Below are positions 36,752 to 45,830 of a stretch of 64,000 nt of DNA, piece after piece. The notes below the pieces were generated by a model. The model did no database searches and had not been told where the DNA came from. It was given only the letters and a program-made list of their open reading frames with translations. This DNA comes from Aquibium sp. ELW1220 (GTDB taxonomy: Bacteria; Pseudomonadota; Alphaproteobacteria; Rhizobiales; Rhizobiaceae). The position numbers and the translations under genes were made by a program. Where the stretch lies: NCBI RefSeq assembly GCF_030398385.1, contig NZ_JAOAOQ010000012.1:1-64000 (forward strand), in the 5' to 3' direction. Each line of letters opens with the position of its first letter. Within the stretch, counting starts at the first letter, position 1.

Positions 36752-36772
36752 TCATTCTCGAACAGGCGAGAC

Positions 36773-37936
36773 TCAGCTCCGGTCGAGATACCGGACGCTC
36801 AGGTCCGAGCCATCGGCGCGGACCTGCACCTCCACGGCACGACCGCTCTCGGCGATCCCGGCGAACTCGTAATAGATGTCGAGATCGCGCCGGAGGCTGC
36901 GCGTCGTGTGCGCCACCCGCAGTCGACCGAGCTCGTCGCGGACGGTGCTGCGGACGGATTCCGGAACCTCGTCCAGCGCGATTGCGGTATCGATCGACTG
37001 GATCCGGCCATCGGGATAGACGTCGACGGCCACGCGGTTCCCGGAGCGGGTGTCGCGCCCGGATATCTCGATCACCCGCTCATTGTCGTCGATCGTGAAC
37101 TCGTAGGTTCCGAAGCGTGCGCTCGGTATGGCCTGGCGGGCGCTGAGCAGCGCGATCGCCGCGAGTGCACGGCGCCGCTCCTCGCGCGTTGCATCCGCCG
37201 TCGCGGAAGACGAGGACTGTCTTGACGATGGCTGAGAAGCGGAAGTCGAGGACTGCCCGGCGGACGGCTGGCGGTTCCCGCTGCCTGCCGGCATCCGGTC
37301 GCTGCCCGCCCCGGTGGACGACGTCTCGTCACCGCCATTCCGTTCGGCCCGCTGCCGCGCCTCCCGGCGGATCTCGCGAGGCGTCTTCTGGCCCTCCTGC
37401 GCGCCGAGCTTCCACTTTTCCTTGTCCTGCCAGTCGCGGATACCTTCGGGCACGACGTCGCCTTCCTCGATGATGTCGCTGAAGTCCCGGGTGGAGGCAG
37501 TCGCGGGGTCGCGTCCCGACCGGTCGTCCGATCCGTCCGCTGCCGAGGCGTCGTCCGCGCGGCCGCCGTCCTGGCGCGTCTCCACCGCGCGGTCGGAGAC
37601 ATCGGGGACCGGAAGCCGTTCGGCGAGCTCCTTGAAGCTCGTCTCGTCGCGCGACCGGCTGGCCCCGGCATCCGCGCTCGCACCGGGCTGCGCGGGCGGA
37701 TCGCCCATCGCGTCACGCGCCGGGCCGTCGCGGCGAACGTCACGCGCGGTGCCTTCGTCGCGTCGCATCGCTTCCTTGATGTCCGAACTGCGCAGCCCCG
37801 ACTCTTCGAGGTTGTAATGCGGACAGGGGAAGTTGCCGGCGGCGTTGCGGGCGTCCTTGCCGCCGGCGTCCTGCGCCATGGCCGGACCGGACGCCAGGGC
37901 CAGAGCGCTGGCGCCGGCCATCATCAGATATCTCAT
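36773..37936 (-). CDS. secreted protein with disordered middle and PepSY-like C-terminus
   Basis: The product has 387 residues from ATG 37936 with GGGAGAA upstream. It has a signal peptide (MRYLMMAGASALALASGPAMAQ). The middle, about 60-260, is charged and Ser/Asp/Arg-rich with no fold evident. The last 110 residues (FGTYEFTIDDNERVIEISGRD .. ALDEVPESVRSTVRDEL) are beta-rich and resemble PepSY-like periplasmic modules. Function unknown; it converges on the SH3 protein, and both look like envelope proteins. Confidence 0.6.
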   Translation of the reverse strand: MRYLMMAGASALALASGPAMAQDAGGKDARNAAGNFPCPHYNLEESGLRSSDIKEAMRRDEGTARDVRRDGPARDAMGDPPAQPGASADAGASRSRDETSFKELAERLPVPDVSDRAVETRQDGGRADDASAADGSDDRSGRDPATASTRDFSDIIEEGDVVPEGIRDWQDKEKWKLGAQEGQKTPREIRREARQRAERNGGDETSSTGAGSDRMPAGSGNRQPSAGQSSTSASQPSSRQSSSSATADATREERRRALAAIALLSARQAIPSARFGTYEFTIDDNERVIEISGRDTRSGNRVAVDVYPDGRIQSIDTAIALDEVPESVRSTVRDELGRLRVAHTTRSLRRDLDIYYEFAGIAESGRAVEVQVRADGSDLSVRYLDRS

Positions 37937-38222
37937 TGTTTTCTCCCGTGTTCGGTTTCTGTAGGCGCGGCATGACGGGCTGCCGATCGACGCGCCAAAC
38001 CTGGTCTCGGATTGAGGCAGCCCGCTTCGGGAACCAGCGAGGAGCGGAATGGTTCGGTCCCGGCACAGGAACAATGCGGCGGGCCGCCTGTTCAATCCCT
38101 GGTGCAGCCGGCCGCCGACCGGCGGTGCGCCCCTGTTCCGCTGTCCATGCCGGCGGGGTCCGGTACGCCCCGGACCGGTCCGGCGCCACCTTTCCACCGA
38201 AGCTGTCCCGAGGAGAAACCAC

Positions 38223-38840
38223 GTGGCCGACACACTCAAAGCCTTCGCACTGAATTGCAGCCTGAAGTCCGGCGCCGACGCCGAAAATTCCTCCACGGAC
38301 AAGATGGTGGCGGACCTGTTTGCGGAACTGGCCGCCTTTGGCGTGGAGGGCGAAGTGGTGCGCGCGGTCGACGCCTACATCCTGCCGGGTGTCCTGTCGG
38401 ACATGGGGCCGGGCGACGGCTGGCCCCGGCTGCGCGAGAAGATCGTCGAGAGCGACATCTTCATCCTGGCGACCCCGATCTGGCTCGGCCAGCCATCGTC
38501 CGTCGCCAAGCGCGTGCTCGAGCGCCTGGACGCCTTCCTCGGCGAGACCGACGACAAGGGGCGCATGCCGGCCACCGGCAAGGTCGCGCTGGTGGCCGTC
38601 GTCGGCAACGAGGACGGCGCCCATGCCTGCCACGCGGCCTGCTTCCAGGCGCTCGACGACGTCGGCTTCACCATCCCGGCCAATGCCGGCTGCTACTGGG
38701 TCGGGGAGGCGATGCAGTCGAAGGACTACAAGGACCTCGATCAGATCCCTGACCCGGTCGCGTCAGCCCTGAAGACGGCGGCCTCCGGTGCGGCCCATCT
38801 CGCGCGGTTGCTGAAGACGAATCCCTACCCGGGAACCTGA
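38223..38840 (+). CDS. NAD(P)H-dependent flavin reductase-like (flavodoxin fold)
   Basis: GTG 38223 follows GGAGAAA and yields 205 residues. The FMN-binding elements are ALNCSLKSGADAENSSTDKM at the N-terminus and ATPIWLGQPSSVAKRVLERLDAF near 78-100. The fold matches NADPH-dependent FMN reductase/WrbA-like proteins. It lies upstream of the oxidase operon but is separated by 145 bp, so it may be independent. Substrate unknown. Confidence 0.78.
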   Translation: MADTLKAFALNCSLKSGADAENSSTDKMVADLFAELAAFGVEGEVVRAVDAYILPGVLSDMGPGDGWPRLREKIVESDIFILATPIWLGQPSSVAKRVLERLDAFLGETDDKGRMPATGKVALVAVVGNEDGAHACHAACFQALDDVGFTIPANAGCYWVGEAMQSKDYKDLDQIPDPVASALKTAASGAAHLARLLKTNPYPGT

Positions 38841-38985
38841 CAGGATCGGCGCCCCCTCGCGCCGCGGGCGCGGTCGCCGCTTCGCACGCGCGGGCTCGGG
38901 CCGCCGACCTCGAGCAGCAGCAGCTGAGACAGCAGGAACAATCCTGCCGCCGGGGTGTTTGGCCTCGCATGAGGGAGCAGCCTGC

Positions 38986-39534
38986 ATGCTGACCGCGCAC
39001 CTCGTCGTGCTGGCGGTCCTGACCAACATCGTGGCGCCGCTGGGAATCCTCGCCTGGCGCGCTGCCGGTCTGTGGCGGGCGTGCGCGCCCGTCCTTGGTT
39101 CTTTCGGTGCAGGACTGCTCCTGGTCGGCGCCGTCTGGGGCTGGCACATTCCGGCCGTGCTCGGTCCGGCACTGTCATCTGCATCCATTTCCGCGACGCT
39201 GTACGCGACGGTCATGCTTTGCGCGCTCCTGTTCTGGCATGCCGTGCTCGCCGATGCCGACCTCCGGCCCTGGCGCTCGCTGGCGGCGGTCCTGTCGGGC
39301 ATGAAGGCCTTCGGTCTCCTCGGCGTGCTGCTCGTCCTGGCGCCGCGGCCGATCTACGGGCCACCAGTCGCGGTGGCGGGAGGCGGCGCGTCGGAGCAGT
39401 GGGACCAGAACCTGGGCGGGCTGCTCTTCATGGCGATATCGGCGCTCGGTTTCCTGGTCGCGGCCGTCGCCATCGTCGCCCGCGTGATGGCGCGGATCCA
39501 GGCAAGGCCCGGCTGGACCGGAGGGCTTCCCTGA
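38986..39534 (+). CDS. CtaG/caa3-type cytochrome oxidase assembly-like membrane protein
   Basis: ATG 38986 has GAGGGAG upstream and gives 182 residues with about five membrane segments. WGWHIPAVLGPAL, LLFWHAVLADADLRPW and DQNLGGLLFMAISALGF match the CtaG_caa3 pattern with membrane His residues. It is the first gene of the oxidase operon (2-bp gap to the cytochrome c gene). It probably helps deliver copper or assemble the oxidase, inferred from family and position. Confidence 0.75.
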   Translation: MLTAHLVVLAVLTNIVAPLGILAWRAAGLWRACAPVLGSFGAGLLLVGAVWGWHIPAVLGPALSSASISATLYATVMLCALLFWHAVLADADLRPWRSLAAVLSGMKAFGLLGVLLVLAPRPIYGPPVAVAGGGASEQWDQNLGGLLFMAISALGFLVAAVAIVARVMARIQARPGWTGGLP

Positions 39535-39536
39535 CC

Positions 39537-40712
39537 ATGTGGATTCCGAAGGACCTCCGCTTCCAGCGAGCGCTGTTCTGGTTCGTGGTCTTTGCCGCAG
39601 CCGGGGTCACCGGATTCCTCGTCTTCATGTTCTCCGGCATCTACAATGTCGCGGCATCTGTGCAGCATTTCGACGTCACGAACCGCATCATCAAGATCGG
39701 CCTCTGGCGGTCCATCCAGACCCACAGCGGCGTCGACGACGTGCCCGCCCTCGATGATCCGGGCCTCGTGCGGCTCGGCGCCAATCACTACCGGATCGGC
39801 TGCGCGCCCTGTCACGGCAGTCCCGCTGCCGCGGGCTCCGCGGTGGTGCAGCGGATGTATCCGGCGCCCCCGCCGCTGACACACGCGCGCGACGACTGGA
39901 GCCCGGAGGACCTCCATTGGATCGTTGCCAACGGGTTGAAGTTCACCGGCATGCCGGCCTGGCCGGGCGCCGGACGCAGCGTGGAGGTCTGGCCGCTCGT
40001 CGCCTTCCTCGAAGCGTTGCCTGAGATGTCTCCGACTGAGTACGACGCGCTTCTGGCTTCGCCCGCCAGCCGCAGTGCAGCCGGTCTCGATCTCGGCGGC
40101 GAGGATGCCGCGGGACGCCCGCTGACCGCCATGACGGCCGGATGCGACGCCTGCCACGGGGCGGGCGGTGCCGACCCGGTCGACGGGCTCGTCCCCGCCC
40201 TGGCGGGACAGAAGGCGGAGTATCTGGAACGCGCCCTGACGGAGTATCGCGACGACGTCCGCCAGAGCGGGTTCATGGAGCCGGTGGCCCATGATCTCGA
40301 TGACGCGACGATCCGCGCGCTGGCGCTCCACTATGCGGGCATCGACGCAGCGAGAGGTCGTGCCGGCGAGGCTGTGCCGGAAGCGCCGGCGGCGGTGGGA
40401 AATGCCGAACGTGGCGGCAGGATCGTCCGGTTCGGGCTTCCCGAGGATCGCGTGGCGCCCTGCGGATCCTGTCACGGCGCGAACCGGTCGAACCAGTTTC
40501 CGCTGATCGACGGCCTGTCCTCCGCCTACGTCGTCACCCAGCTGGAACTCTTCCGCGAAGGCGTCCGCGATGCCTCGCCCTATGCGGCGATCATGGCCAA
40601 CGTCGCCAACCATCTCGACGACACGATGATGAAGGACGTCGCGGCCTATCTCGCCGCGCTCCCGGCCACCACGCAGCGGCCGGCGCCGGCTCTTCCCGGG
40701 GCGGCGCGATGA
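39537..40712 (+). CDS. membrane-anchored tri-haem cytochrome c
   Basis: The product has 391 residues. An N-terminal anchor (LFWFVVFAAAGVTGFLVFMF) is followed by three haem c sites: CAPCH near 87-91, CDACH near 204-208 and CGSCH near 308-312, with Met ligand candidates after each (GMPAW; SGFMEP). The last two modules resemble di-haem cytochrome c4-type domains. It is periplasmic and should feed electrons to the oxidase encoded downstream. Its stop overlaps the subunit II ATG by 4 bases. Confidence 0.85.
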   Translation: MWIPKDLRFQRALFWFVVFAAAGVTGFLVFMFSGIYNVAASVQHFDVTNRIIKIGLWRSIQTHSGVDDVPALDDPGLVRLGANHYRIGCAPCHGSPAAAGSAVVQRMYPAPPPLTHARDDWSPEDLHWIVANGLKFTGMPAWPGAGRSVEVWPLVAFLEALPEMSPTEYDALLASPASRSAAGLDLGGEDAAGRPLTAMTAGCDACHGAGGADPVDGLVPALAGQKAEYLERALTEYRDDVRQSGFMEPVAHDLDDATIRALALHYAGIDAARGRAGEAVPEAPAAVGNAERGGRIVRFGLPEDRVAPCGSCHGANRSNQFPLIDGLSSAYVVTQLELFREGVRDASPYAAIMANVANHLDDTMMKDVAAYLAALPATTQRPAPALPGAAR

Positions 40713-41692
40713 GACGCAACCTCCTTCCCCTCGCGGCAGCGCTGTCGCTCTCGGGCTGCGCCGGGGTCCAGTCCGCCCTCTCGCCGAGCGGTGCGGAAGC
40801 GGCCGAGATCGATCCGCTGTTCTGGACGGTGACCGGCATCAGCGCCGCCGTCACCGGCCTCGTGACCATCCTGGTGGCAATCGCGATCTTCGGCCCGCCC
40901 GCCTGGCGGGCGCGGCTCGCCGGCGGCTGGATCGTCTGGGGCGGCGGCATCGTCTTTCCGGTCGTCGTCCTGTCGGGGCTGTTCGTCTACGGCCTGATCG
41001 TGCTGCAGGCCGGCGCCACGCGGGCCGGGACGGCCGAGGGACCGGGGGTCACCATCACCGGCAAGCGCTGGTGGTGGGACGTGGTCTACACGACCCCGGA
41101 CGGCCGCGAATTCCGCAGCGCCAACGAGCTGCGCCTTCCCGTCGGCCGCGCCGTTGCGATCCGGCTCGAATCCGACAACGTCATCCACAGCTTCTGGGCG
41201 CCGCAGCTGGCGGGCAAGCTCGACATGATCCCCGGCCGGACGAACGTGCTGACCCTGGAGGCGACGGAGCCCGGTGCGAGCCGCGGCCAGTGCGCGGAGT
41301 ATTGCGGCGGGGCGCACGCGCTGATGTCGTTCTGGGTCGTGGCCCTGCCGCAGGACCAGTATGACGACTGGCTGGAGCGCGAAGCTGCCGATGCGCGAGA
41401 GCCGCAGACCGCAGCGCAGGCGCGCGGGCGGGAGCTCTTCCTCGAGAACGGTTGCGGCGCCTGCCATACGATCCGCGGCACCGGCGCCGAAGGCGTGCTC
41501 GGACCGGACCTGACCCATGTCGGCGGGCGCCTGTCGCTCGCCGCGGCCGCGCTGCCCAACAGCCGCGCCGCCTTCGCCGCCTGGCTGGTCGAGAACGATC
41601 ACATCAAGCCAGAGAACCTGATGCCGGAGTACGGCTATCTCGAACCGGACGAGCTCGACACGCTCTCGGCCTACCTGGAAAGCCTGGAGTAG
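40709..41692 (+). CDS. cytochrome c oxidase subunit II with C-terminal cytochrome c domain (CoxM-like)
   Basis: The 327-residue protein has a lipoprotein-like signal (LSLSGC), two membrane segments, the aromatic WWWDVVYTTPDG patch, and the CuA site CAEYCGGAHALM near 195-206 with both Cys, His and Met. A fused cytochrome c domain follows with CGACH near 250-254 and an LMPEYGYL Met ligand. This layout is that of caa3-type subunit II and of rhizobial CoxM. It accepts electrons from cytochrome c and passes them to subunit I. Confidence 0.9.
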   Translation: MRRNLLPLAAALSLSGCAGVQSALSPSGAEAAEIDPLFWTVTGISAAVTGLVTILVAIAIFGPPAWRARLAGGWIVWGGGIVFPVVVLSGLFVYGLIVLQAGATRAGTAEGPGVTITGKRWWWDVVYTTPDGREFRSANELRLPVGRAVAIRLESDNVIHSFWAPQLAGKLDMIPGRTNVLTLEATEPGASRGQCAEYCGGAHALMSFWVVALPQDQYDDWLEREAADAREPQTAAQARGRELFLENGCGACHTIRGTGAEGVLGPDLTHVGGRLSLAAAALPNSRAAFAAWLVENDHIKPENLMPEYGYLEPDELDTLSAYLESLE

Positions 41693-41694
41693 AG

Positions 41695-42765
41695 ATGCTC
41701 GACTTCGCCCAGCTCGGATTGTGGATCAACATCCTCCTGTTCGGGGCGGCCGCGATTGCGGTCTGGTTCTCCGGCGCCCGGCTGACCGGCTATGCCGACG
41801 CGATCAGCCGCAAGACCGGTCTCGGCCAGGCGGTGATCGGCATCGTCCTGCTCGCCGGCATCACCTCGCTGCCGGAGATCGGCGTGACGGCCACGGCTTC
41901 GCTTTCCGGCGATGCGCAGCTGGCGGTCAACAATCTGTTCGGGTCGATCGCGCTGCAGGTCGCGCTCCTCGCCATCGTCGACCTCGTCATCGGTCGCGAT
42001 GCGCTGACGTCGGTCGTCCCCGACCCGATCGTGCTGCTGATGGGAACCCTGAACGTCGTCCTCATCACCTTCGCGGCGGCGGCGATGGTGGCGGGCGACG
42101 TGCCGTTCTTCGGCATCGGACTGTGGGCCTGGGGGTGTCTCTTCGGCTATATCGCCGGTGTCTGGCTCCTCTCGAAGGCGCAAGGAAAGCGCCCCTGGCT
42201 GGCGGCCGCCGGCGGCCGCGTCGACGAGGATCTGATCGACAAGCAGCGGCAACGGGAAGAGAGGGCGGAAGACACGGCCGGTAGCCTCCGCGGCCTGCTT
42301 GTGAAAACCGCCATCATTGCCGCCATCATCCTGGTCGCAGGCTTCGTCCTGGCGCGCAGCGGCGACGCCATCGCGCAGGCGAGCGGCCTTGGACAGAGCT
42401 TCGTCGGCTTCGTCCTCGTCGCCTTCGCCACCTCGCTGCCCGAACTCAGCACCGCGCTGAGCGCCGCCCGGCTCGGCCTCTACACGATGGCGATCTCCGA
42501 CATCCTGGGCACCAACATCATCAATGTCGCGCTGGTCTTCGTCGTCGACCTGCTCGACGCCGACGCCGAGCCGGTCCTGAACCGGATGGACGACTTCGCC
42601 ATCTTCGGTGCGCTGCTGGCCGTCGTGCTGACGGCCTTCTTCCTCGCCGGCATGACCGAGCGCCGCGACAGGTCGCTTCTGCGGATGGGCTACGATTCCA
42701 TCCTCGTCATCGTCTTCTATCTCGGCGGCGTCTCCATCCTCTACACCTTGCGAGCGGGCACATGA
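41695..42765 (+). CDS. CaCA-type sodium/calcium exchanger family protein
   Basis: The product has 356 residues from ATG 41695, 2 bp after the subunit II stop. It is built of two inverted halves: the alpha-1 motif GITSLPEIGVTATAS near 56-70 and alpha-2 VAFATSLPELSTALSA near 242-257, each with the conserved TSLPE that forms the cation site. About ten membrane segments surround a charged cytoplasmic loop (DKQRQREERAEDTAG). It lies inside the oxidase operon, with its stop overlapping the subunit I start by 4 bases. Na+ or Ca2+ exchange is expected from the family; why it is coupled to an oxidase is unclear. Confidence 0.85.
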   Translation: MLDFAQLGLWINILLFGAAAIAVWFSGARLTGYADAISRKTGLGQAVIGIVLLAGITSLPEIGVTATASLSGDAQLAVNNLFGSIALQVALLAIVDLVIGRDALTSVVPDPIVLLMGTLNVVLITFAAAAMVAGDVPFFGIGLWAWGCLFGYIAGVWLLSKAQGKRPWLAAAGGRVDEDLIDKQRQREERAEDTAGSLRGLLVKTAIIAAIILVAGFVLARSGDAIAQASGLGQSFVGFVLVAFATSLPELSTALSAARLGLYTMAISDILGTNIINVALVFVVDLLDADAEPVLNRMDDFAIFGALLAVVLTAFFLAGMTERRDRSLLRMGYDSILVIVFYLGGVSILYTLRAGT

Positions 42766-45302
42766 CGGACACGACCGGCAGGGACCTGCCCAACCCCGGC
42801 AACCGCGATCCGCAGGAACTGGAGGATCTGAAGCGCATCTGGGCGATGCCGAAGGGCTTCCGGCTGCTGACGGCCGTCAACAACACGGTCATCGGGCTGC
42901 TCTATATCGGCGTCGCCTTCCTGTTCTTCCTGATGGCGGGCGTGCTGGCGCTGGTCATGCGCACGCAGCTCGCCATGCCGGAGAACGACTTCATCGGCCA
43001 GGACCTCTACAACCAGGTCTTCACCGTTCACGGCACGACGATGATGTTCCTCTTCGCCGTGCCGGCTGTGGAAGCGCTGGGGGTCATGCTGCTGCCGCAG
43101 ATGCTGGCCGCGCGCGACCTGCCGTTCCCGAGGCTGTCGGCCTTCGCCATCTGGGCCTATGTCGTCGGCGGGCTCGTCTTCTTCTCGACCGTATTCTACG
43201 ACCTTGCCCCGAAGGGCGGCTGGTTCATGTATACGCCGCTGACGCTGAAGGAGTACTCTCCGGGCGACAATGCCGATTTCTGGCTGCTGGGCATCGGCTT
43301 CATCGAGATTTCCGCGATCGCCGGCGCGATCGAGATCGTCGTCGGGGCGCTCAGGACGCGGCCGCCCGGCATGTCGCTGGCCAAGATGCCGATCTTCGCC
43401 TGGGCGATGCTGATCTTCGCGGCGATGATCATGTTCGCCTTTCCGGCGGTGATCCTCGGCACCATGCTGCTGGAGATCGAGCGGTCCTTCGGCTGGCCCT
43501 TTTTCACGGCCGACCAGGGCGGAGATCCGCTGCTGTGGCAGCACCTGTTCTGGTTCTTCGGCCACCCGGAGGTCTACATCATCTTCCTGCCCGCGGCGGG
43601 TCTCGTCTCGATGATCGTGCCGACGATGGCCCAGCGTCCGCTGGTCGGCTACAACCTGATCGTCATCGCGCTGATCGCCACCGGCTTCTTCTCCTTCGGG
43701 CTGTGGGTCCATCACATGTTCACGACGGGCATACCGTCGCTCAGCCTGGCCTTCTTCTCGGCCGCCTCGATGGCCGTCGCCATCCCGTCCGGCATCCAGA
43801 TGTTTTCGTGGATCGCCACGATCGCCGCGAGCAAGGGGCGACTGCGCATCAACACGCCGTCGCTCTTCGTGCTTGGTTTCCTCTTCATCTTCACGATCGG
43901 CGGCATGACCGGCATCATGGTCGCGCTCGTCCCCGTCGACTTCCAGGTGCACGACACCTATTTCGTCGTCGCCCATTTCCACTACGTGCTCGTGGGCGGC
44001 ATGGTCTTCCCGCTGTTTGCGACCTTCTACTACTGGACGCCGATGGTGGCGAAGCGGCCGCTCTCGGAGCGGCTCGGCCGCTGGGTGTTCTGGCTGATGT
44101 TCGTCGGCTTCAACGTCGCCTTCTTCCCCATGCACCTGACGGGGCTGCGCGGCATGCCGCGGCGCGTCTGGACCTATCCGGCCGATGTCGGCTGGGACTG
44201 GCTGAACCTGATCTCGACGGCCGGCGCCTACATCTTCGCCGCCGGGGTGGCCATCTTCGTTCTCGATCTCTTCCGCAACTTCCGGGCAGGCGAGGGCGGG
44301 CCGGACAATCCCTGGGGCGCGGGCACGCTGGAGTGGCTGCCCAACGACGTCTATTCGGCGCGAAGCGTGCCGCTCGTCACCAGCCGCGAGCCGCTCTGGG
44401 ACAATCCCGACCTGCCCCGGGAGGTCCAGGAGGGGCGGCACTTCCTGCCCAACGCGCCGACGGGCGGGCGCGAGACCATCGTCACCTCGGCCATCGACGC
44501 CGAACCGCAATACATCATCCAGATGCCCGGCCCGGGCTGGTCGCCCTTCATCGCCGCGGTCTTCACCGCAGCCTTCTTCCTGCTCCTCACCATCAAGGCC
44601 GTTACCATCGCGGTGGTCTGCGCGGTCGTGGCCATCGGCGCGATGCTCACCTGGACGTGGGGCCTCGACCCCGGACCGGCAAAGGGCAAGGTGGACATCG
44701 GCGCCGGCCTCAAGCTGCCGACCTACATGTCCGGCCCGAGCTCGCACTCCTGGTGGGCGATGATCGTTCTCGTGCTGGTCGCGACCTCGCTCTACGTCGC
44801 CTACGTCTTCTCCTATCTCTATCTGTGGATCGTCTCGCCGGAGGTCTGGGCGCCCGCCGGTTCTCCGGCCCTGCCGTCTCTGGCCTGGCCGCTCGGCGGC
44901 GCCGCGCTGATCATCGCGGGGACCGGGTCGATGTGGCTTGCGGGGCGCCTGCTGCCCGAACCCGGCGGACGCTCGCCCGCCATGCCGCTGTTCAACGCGC
45001 TCGGCGCGCTCTGCCTCGCCGGCGCGGTTGCACTGGAGATCTGGAGCCATTTCCAGTCGGGCCTGCGCCCGGACGAGAATTCCTATGGCGCGATGGTCTA
45101 CATGCAGAGCGTCGTCAACGGACAGCTCGCCTTCGCGCTTCTGATCATGATCGGCTTCTCGGTGGCGCGCTACTTCGCCGGGCTGCTCGACCGCGAGCGC
45201 CGCGTGAGCTTCGACAACGGCGCCGTGCTCTACTACTACGCCGCCGGCCAGGCCCTGTTCGGCCTGTTCCTCATCCACGGCTTCCCGCGCATGGTGGGCT
45301 GA
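42762..45302 (+). CDS. cytochrome c oxidase subunit I+III fusion (CoxN-like)
   Basis: The 846-residue protein joins a haem-copper oxidase subunit I (about 1-560) to a subunit III-like part (about 590-846). Subunit I has haem and CuB ligands in VFTVHGTTMMF, FGHPEVYIIFLPAAG with His and Tyr near 268-272, WVHHMFTTG and HFHYVLVGGM. Subunit III is seen in SSHSWWAMIVLVLVATSLYVA and the GLRPDENSYGAMVY region. It reduces O2 to water and pumps protons in the inner membrane. The fusion and gene set resemble alternative caa3/coxMNOP-type oxidases rather than the housekeeping aa3 enzyme. Confidence 0.92.
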   Translation: MTDTTGRDLPNPGNRDPQELEDLKRIWAMPKGFRLLTAVNNTVIGLLYIGVAFLFFLMAGVLALVMRTQLAMPENDFIGQDLYNQVFTVHGTTMMFLFAVPAVEALGVMLLPQMLAARDLPFPRLSAFAIWAYVVGGLVFFSTVFYDLAPKGGWFMYTPLTLKEYSPGDNADFWLLGIGFIEISAIAGAIEIVVGALRTRPPGMSLAKMPIFAWAMLIFAAMIMFAFPAVILGTMLLEIERSFGWPFFTADQGGDPLLWQHLFWFFGHPEVYIIFLPAAGLVSMIVPTMAQRPLVGYNLIVIALIATGFFSFGLWVHHMFTTGIPSLSLAFFSAASMAVAIPSGIQMFSWIATIAASKGRLRINTPSLFVLGFLFIFTIGGMTGIMVALVPVDFQVHDTYFVVAHFHYVLVGGMVFPLFATFYYWTPMVAKRPLSERLGRWVFWLMFVGFNVAFFPMHLTGLRGMPRRVWTYPADVGWDWLNLISTAGAYIFAAGVAIFVLDLFRNFRAGEGGPDNPWGAGTLEWLPNDVYSARSVPLVTSREPLWDNPDLPREVQEGRHFLPNAPTGGRETIVTSAIDAEPQYIIQMPGPGWSPFIAAVFTAAFFLLLTIKAVTIAVVCAVVAIGAMLTWTWGLDPGPAKGKVDIGAGLKLPTYMSGPSSHSWWAMIVLVLVATSLYVAYVFSYLYLWIVSPEVWAPAGSPALPSLAWPLGGAALIIAGTGSMWLAGRLLPEPGGRSPAMPLFNALGALCLAGAVALEIWSHFQSGLRPDENSYGAMVYMQSVVNGQLAFALLIMIGFSVARYFAGLLDRERRVSFDNGAVLYYYAAGQALFGLFLIHGFPRMVG

Positions 45303-45303
45303 C

Positions 45304-45687
45304 ATGAGCGATCTGGAAAACCTGCTGCGCCCCCGTCCCGAACCCTCGACGCTCGGGACGCTGACCTATCTGCTGCTCGGACCCCTGGCCTGGGCGCTCC
45401 AGCTCACCCTCGTCTATGCCGGCCACACCCTGGTGTGCAGCCAGGGCGGCTCGGCGGCGCTGGGCGATGGACTGGTCATCGTCGTCTCGGCCGTGCTTGC
45501 CGTGCTGGTCGGCTCATTCCTGCTGTTTCCTCTGGCCGTCGCCCGCGTCCTCGGCCTGACGCGCGAGATGGACGCGCGCGCGGCCTACGACCGCATCGCC
45601 CGGGTCGCCGGCGTGCTTGCGCTGGTGGCGATCGTCTGGACCGGTACGACGGCGGTTCTGGTCGAGGCATGCGCGCAGGGGCGCTGA
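45304..45687 (+). CDS. small membrane protein of the oxidase operon (CoxP-like position)
   Basis: The 127-residue product has three membrane segments (TYLLLGPLAWALQLTLVYAG; GLVIVVSAVLAVLVGSFLLF; VAGVLALVAIVWTGTTAVLV). Its ATG is 1 bp after the oxidase stop, so it belongs to the operon. It has no haem or metal motif and probably serves as an accessory or small structural subunit. Confidence 0.65.
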   Translation: MSDLENLLRPRPEPSTLGTLTYLLLGPLAWALQLTLVYAGHTLVCSQGGSAALGDGLVIVVSAVLAVLVGSFLLFPLAVARVLGLTREMDARAAYDRIARVAGVLALVAIVWTGTTAVLVEACAQGR

Positions 45688-45733
45688 CAGCCGTCCGGCG
45701 CGAGACACTTGCGCCGACGCCGGCTGATCCGGC

Positions 45734-45781
45734 TTGACAGGAGGCGCCGGTCTTTCCAAACATCCGATCTGGTCGGACCAG
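45734..45781 (+). promoter_or_regulatory. promoter with operator S1 (CTGGTCGGACCAG)
   Basis: TTGACA (45734-45739) is a consensus -35 with a weak -10 near 45758-45763. The perfect palindrome CTGGTC-G-GACCAG (45769-45781) lies just downstream, 50 bp before the M24 gene. The pattern TGGT-N3-ACCA is that of FadR-subfamily GntR operators. The identical 13-mer recurs at 60809-60821. Confidence 0.65.
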
Positions 45782-45830
45782 TTTTCGGGTGGAGGTTCCG
45801 GCCGTGATCGGGTCCCGGGAGGAGAAGACG

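Noticed and set aside
42741-45305. 854-codon open frame antisense to the oxidase subunit I+III gene
   Set aside because: It mirrors a clearly conserved oxidase gene, is His/Arg/Glu/Gly-rich as expected from GC-rich antisense codons, and has no recognisable domain.
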